DNA from: Fidelibacterota bacterium 46_43 | Lineage (GTDB): Bacteria > Fidelibacterota > Fidelibacteria > Fidelibacterales > Fidelibacteraceae | DNA: 6,340 nucleotides | Direction: 5' to 3' | NCBI GenBank assembly: GCA_001509335.1 | Contig: LGGY01000039.1 | Location: forward strand, 1 to 6,340 | Shown here: piece by piece, positions 5,754 through 6,340 of the stretch | Layout: every line of letters begins with the position of its first letter | Position numbering within the stretch: position 1 is the first letter of the stretch | Made by a program: the position numbers and the translations under genes | The notes under the pieces: model-generated | Seen by the model: only the letters and a program-made list of their open reading frames with translations | Database searches by the model: none | Told to the model about the DNA's origin: nothing

Positions 5754-6182
5754 TTAATGTTTTTCTTGTGCCTGTTCAGCAAAAGCGTGCAATCTTTTAA
5801 CCATGGCATGGAGTCCGTTGCTACGGGTAGGTGTTAAATGGGTACTGAGTCCTACTGATTCCAGCCAGGCGTGGATATCAAAACCGAGTATATCCTCCGG
5901 TGTTTTATCATTGTAGATCACCATAAGAATGGCAATCAGTCCGCGGACAATAGCTGCATCTGCATCAGCGACAAAATGAATCCGGCCATCCTTATAATCC
6001 GCTTTCAGCCAGACCAGACTTTGACAGCCAAAAATCCGGAAATTATCTTTTTTATATTCTTCAGGATACAGAGGAAGCTTTTGTCCCAAATCAATGATAT
6101 ATTTGAATTTTTCTTCCCAGCCGGGTAACATGGCAAAAAAATTTGCAATGTCATCTGCTGTCATCTCGTATAAATCACTCAT
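5754..6182 (-). CDS. sufE: SufE family cysteine desulfurase sulfur acceptor
   Basis: A 142-residue protein that matches SufE over its whole length. The W22-E-E-K-F-K-Y-I-I-D-L-G segment, the persulfide-carrying cysteine C53 in F-G-C-Q-S-L-V-W-L (51-59), the D74-A-A-I-V-R-G-L block and T-P-T-R-S-N-G-L (117-124) are all present. In the family this cysteine accepts sulfane sulfur from the SufS desulfurase and passes it to the Fe-S scaffold in the cytosol. No sufS, sufB, sufC or sufD lies in the window, so it is a stand-alone copy among envelope genes. The ATG at 6182 lacks a Shine-Dalgarno site and has an in-frame TAA 9 bases upstream; the next ATG (residue 7, at 6164) is possible because conserved sequence begins only after it. 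It lies 13 bases downstream of the stop of a possible sugar-epimerase tail. Confidence 0.92.
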   Translation of the reverse strand: MSDLYEMTADDIANFFAMLPGWEEKFKYIIDLGQKLPLYPEEYKKDNFRIFGCQSLVWLKADYKDGRIHFVADADAAIVRGLIAILMVIYNDKTPEDILGFDIHAWLESVGLSTHLTPTRSNGLHAMVKRLHAFAEQAQEKH

Positions 6183-6210
6183 AGAGTGAAATTATTCAAT
6201 TCGGGATGAG

Positions 6211-6226
6211 ATTAAAAGGTTTTAAT
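6211..6226 (-). promoter_or_regulatory. Dyad and possible -10 element before sufE
   Basis: ATTAAAA (6211-6217) and TTTTAAT (6220-6226) form perfect 7-base arms around GG. Read on the minus strand the dyad contains TTTAAT, a 5-of-6 match to the -10 consensus, about 28 bases upstream of the sufE ATG. No good -35 box is seen at the usual distance. It could be a promoter with an overlapping operator or simply AT-rich spacer. Confidence 0.25.
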
Positions 6227-6246
6227 GGAATGGAAAAATGCACCTT

Positions 6247-6286
6247 GATACAGTTACCTGGTGGTGCCCAACCCAGTGACTGTATC
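6247..6286. other. Long imperfect hairpin upstream of sufE
   Basis: GATACAGT (6247-6254) pairs with ACTGTATC (6279-6286), and within it CTGG (6258-6261) pairs with CCAG (6273-6276). Two other stems compete with it: TGACTG/CAGTCA (6277-6282 with 6293-6298) and, on the minus strand, GCACC/GGTGC (6267-6263 with 6244-6240) followed by ATTTTT. It overlaps the possible epimerase tail, so coding and structural readings conflict. Confidence 0.35.
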
Positions 6287-6340
6287 TTGTCGCAGTCAAG
6301 TCGAGAGCCGGGATGATTGGGAAGATTGATTTGATTGATT

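Larger units (their letters stand above)
6196..6339 (-). pseudogene. Possible C-terminal tail of an NAD-dependent sugar epimerase/dehydratase, end apparently frameshifted (5' partial)
   Basis: On the minus strand a frame is open from the window edge for 47 codons to TGA at 6198-6196. Residues 11-25 (G-S-R-L-D-C-D-K-I-Q-S-L-G-W-A) resemble the conserved late segment of GDP-fucose synthase and related short-chain epimerases (R-x-L-D-x-S-K-L-x-x-L-G-W-x-P). What follows in this frame does not resemble the usual K-V-x-L-E-E-G-I helix. Shifting one base after the tryptophan-alanine-proline gives Q-V-T-V-S-R-C-I and then an early stop at 6224-6222, closer to expectation. This suggests a frameshift or decay, or a divergent real C-terminus. 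Only the last stretch is in view, so the call is tentative. If real, a nucleotide-sugar enzyme here fits the nearby glycosyltransferase. Confidence 0.4.

Noticed and set aside
6264..6274. GCCCAAC resembling an integron attC core site (RYYYAAC) beside an imperfect hairpin
   Set aside because: Only one core box is seen, there is no matching partner box, integrase or cassette series, and a seven-base degenerate match is expected by chance.
6240..6340. tRNA-like or small RNA gene suggested by several short stems at the right end
   Set aside because: No T-loop GGTTCGA-type sequence or cloverleaf can be drawn, and part of the stretch reads better as an epimerase tail.
6311..6340. Repeated GATTG/GATT units at the right edge as a tandem repeat or CRISPR start
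   Set aside because: The units are only 4-5 bases, irregular and cut by the window edge; on the minus strand they fit ordinary codons.

Overview
This window looks like chromosomal DNA from an uncultured or anaerobic bacterium of the Fibrobacterota-Chlorobiota-Bacteroidota group or a neighbour such as Marinimicrobia, Cloacimonadota or KSB1. The evidence is a secreted protein ending in a FlgD-like / type IX sorting domain, moderate GC, mostly Shine-Dalgarno starts, and a corrinoid methyl-transfer module typical of anaerobic C1 or methyl metabolism. The taxonomic guess is inference only; there is no rRNA or other marker gene.

Layout. The left end (about 1-1550) reads on the plus strand. It holds the 3' end of a large secreted protein (CARDB-like, Ig-like and C-terminal sorting domain). 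Twelve bases later comes an eight-helix-type membrane protein of the CPBP (Rce1/Abi) intramembrane protease fold whose catalytic EExxxR motif has been replaced by YYxxxA. Everything from about 1588 to the right edge reads on the minus strand and converges on these two genes.

The minus strand has two blocks. The promoter-distal block (4374 down to 1588) is a compact three-gene corrinoid methyltransferase module: a B12-binding corrinoid protein, an UroD-fold protein with an unusual H-x-D motif, and a second UroD-fold protein with the intact H-x-C...C zinc site of MtaA/CmuA-type methyltransferases. The likely logic is that one UroD-fold enzyme loads a methyl group from an unknown donor onto the corrinoid protein and the other moves it to a thiol or other acceptor. 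No pterin-binding (MtrH/MetH-type) methyltransferase and no RamA-type reactivase lies in the window. A 102-base AT-rich gap upstream of the corrinoid gene holds a candidate promoter and a tandem operator-like repeat.

The promoter-proximal block (6339 down to 4477) contains the tail of a possible NAD-dependent sugar epimerase (its end looks frameshifted or decayed), a SufE sulfur-acceptor protein, a family 2 glycosyltransferase of the polyprenol-phosphate type, and a small multidrug-export-family membrane protein (COG2426) whose start overlaps the glycosyltransferase stop by ATGA.

The most unusual content is the corrinoid/UroD/UroD module with one zinc-site-less partner and unknown substrate, followed by the CPBP pseudoprotease. 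No mobile element, CRISPR array, tRNA or rRNA was seen.
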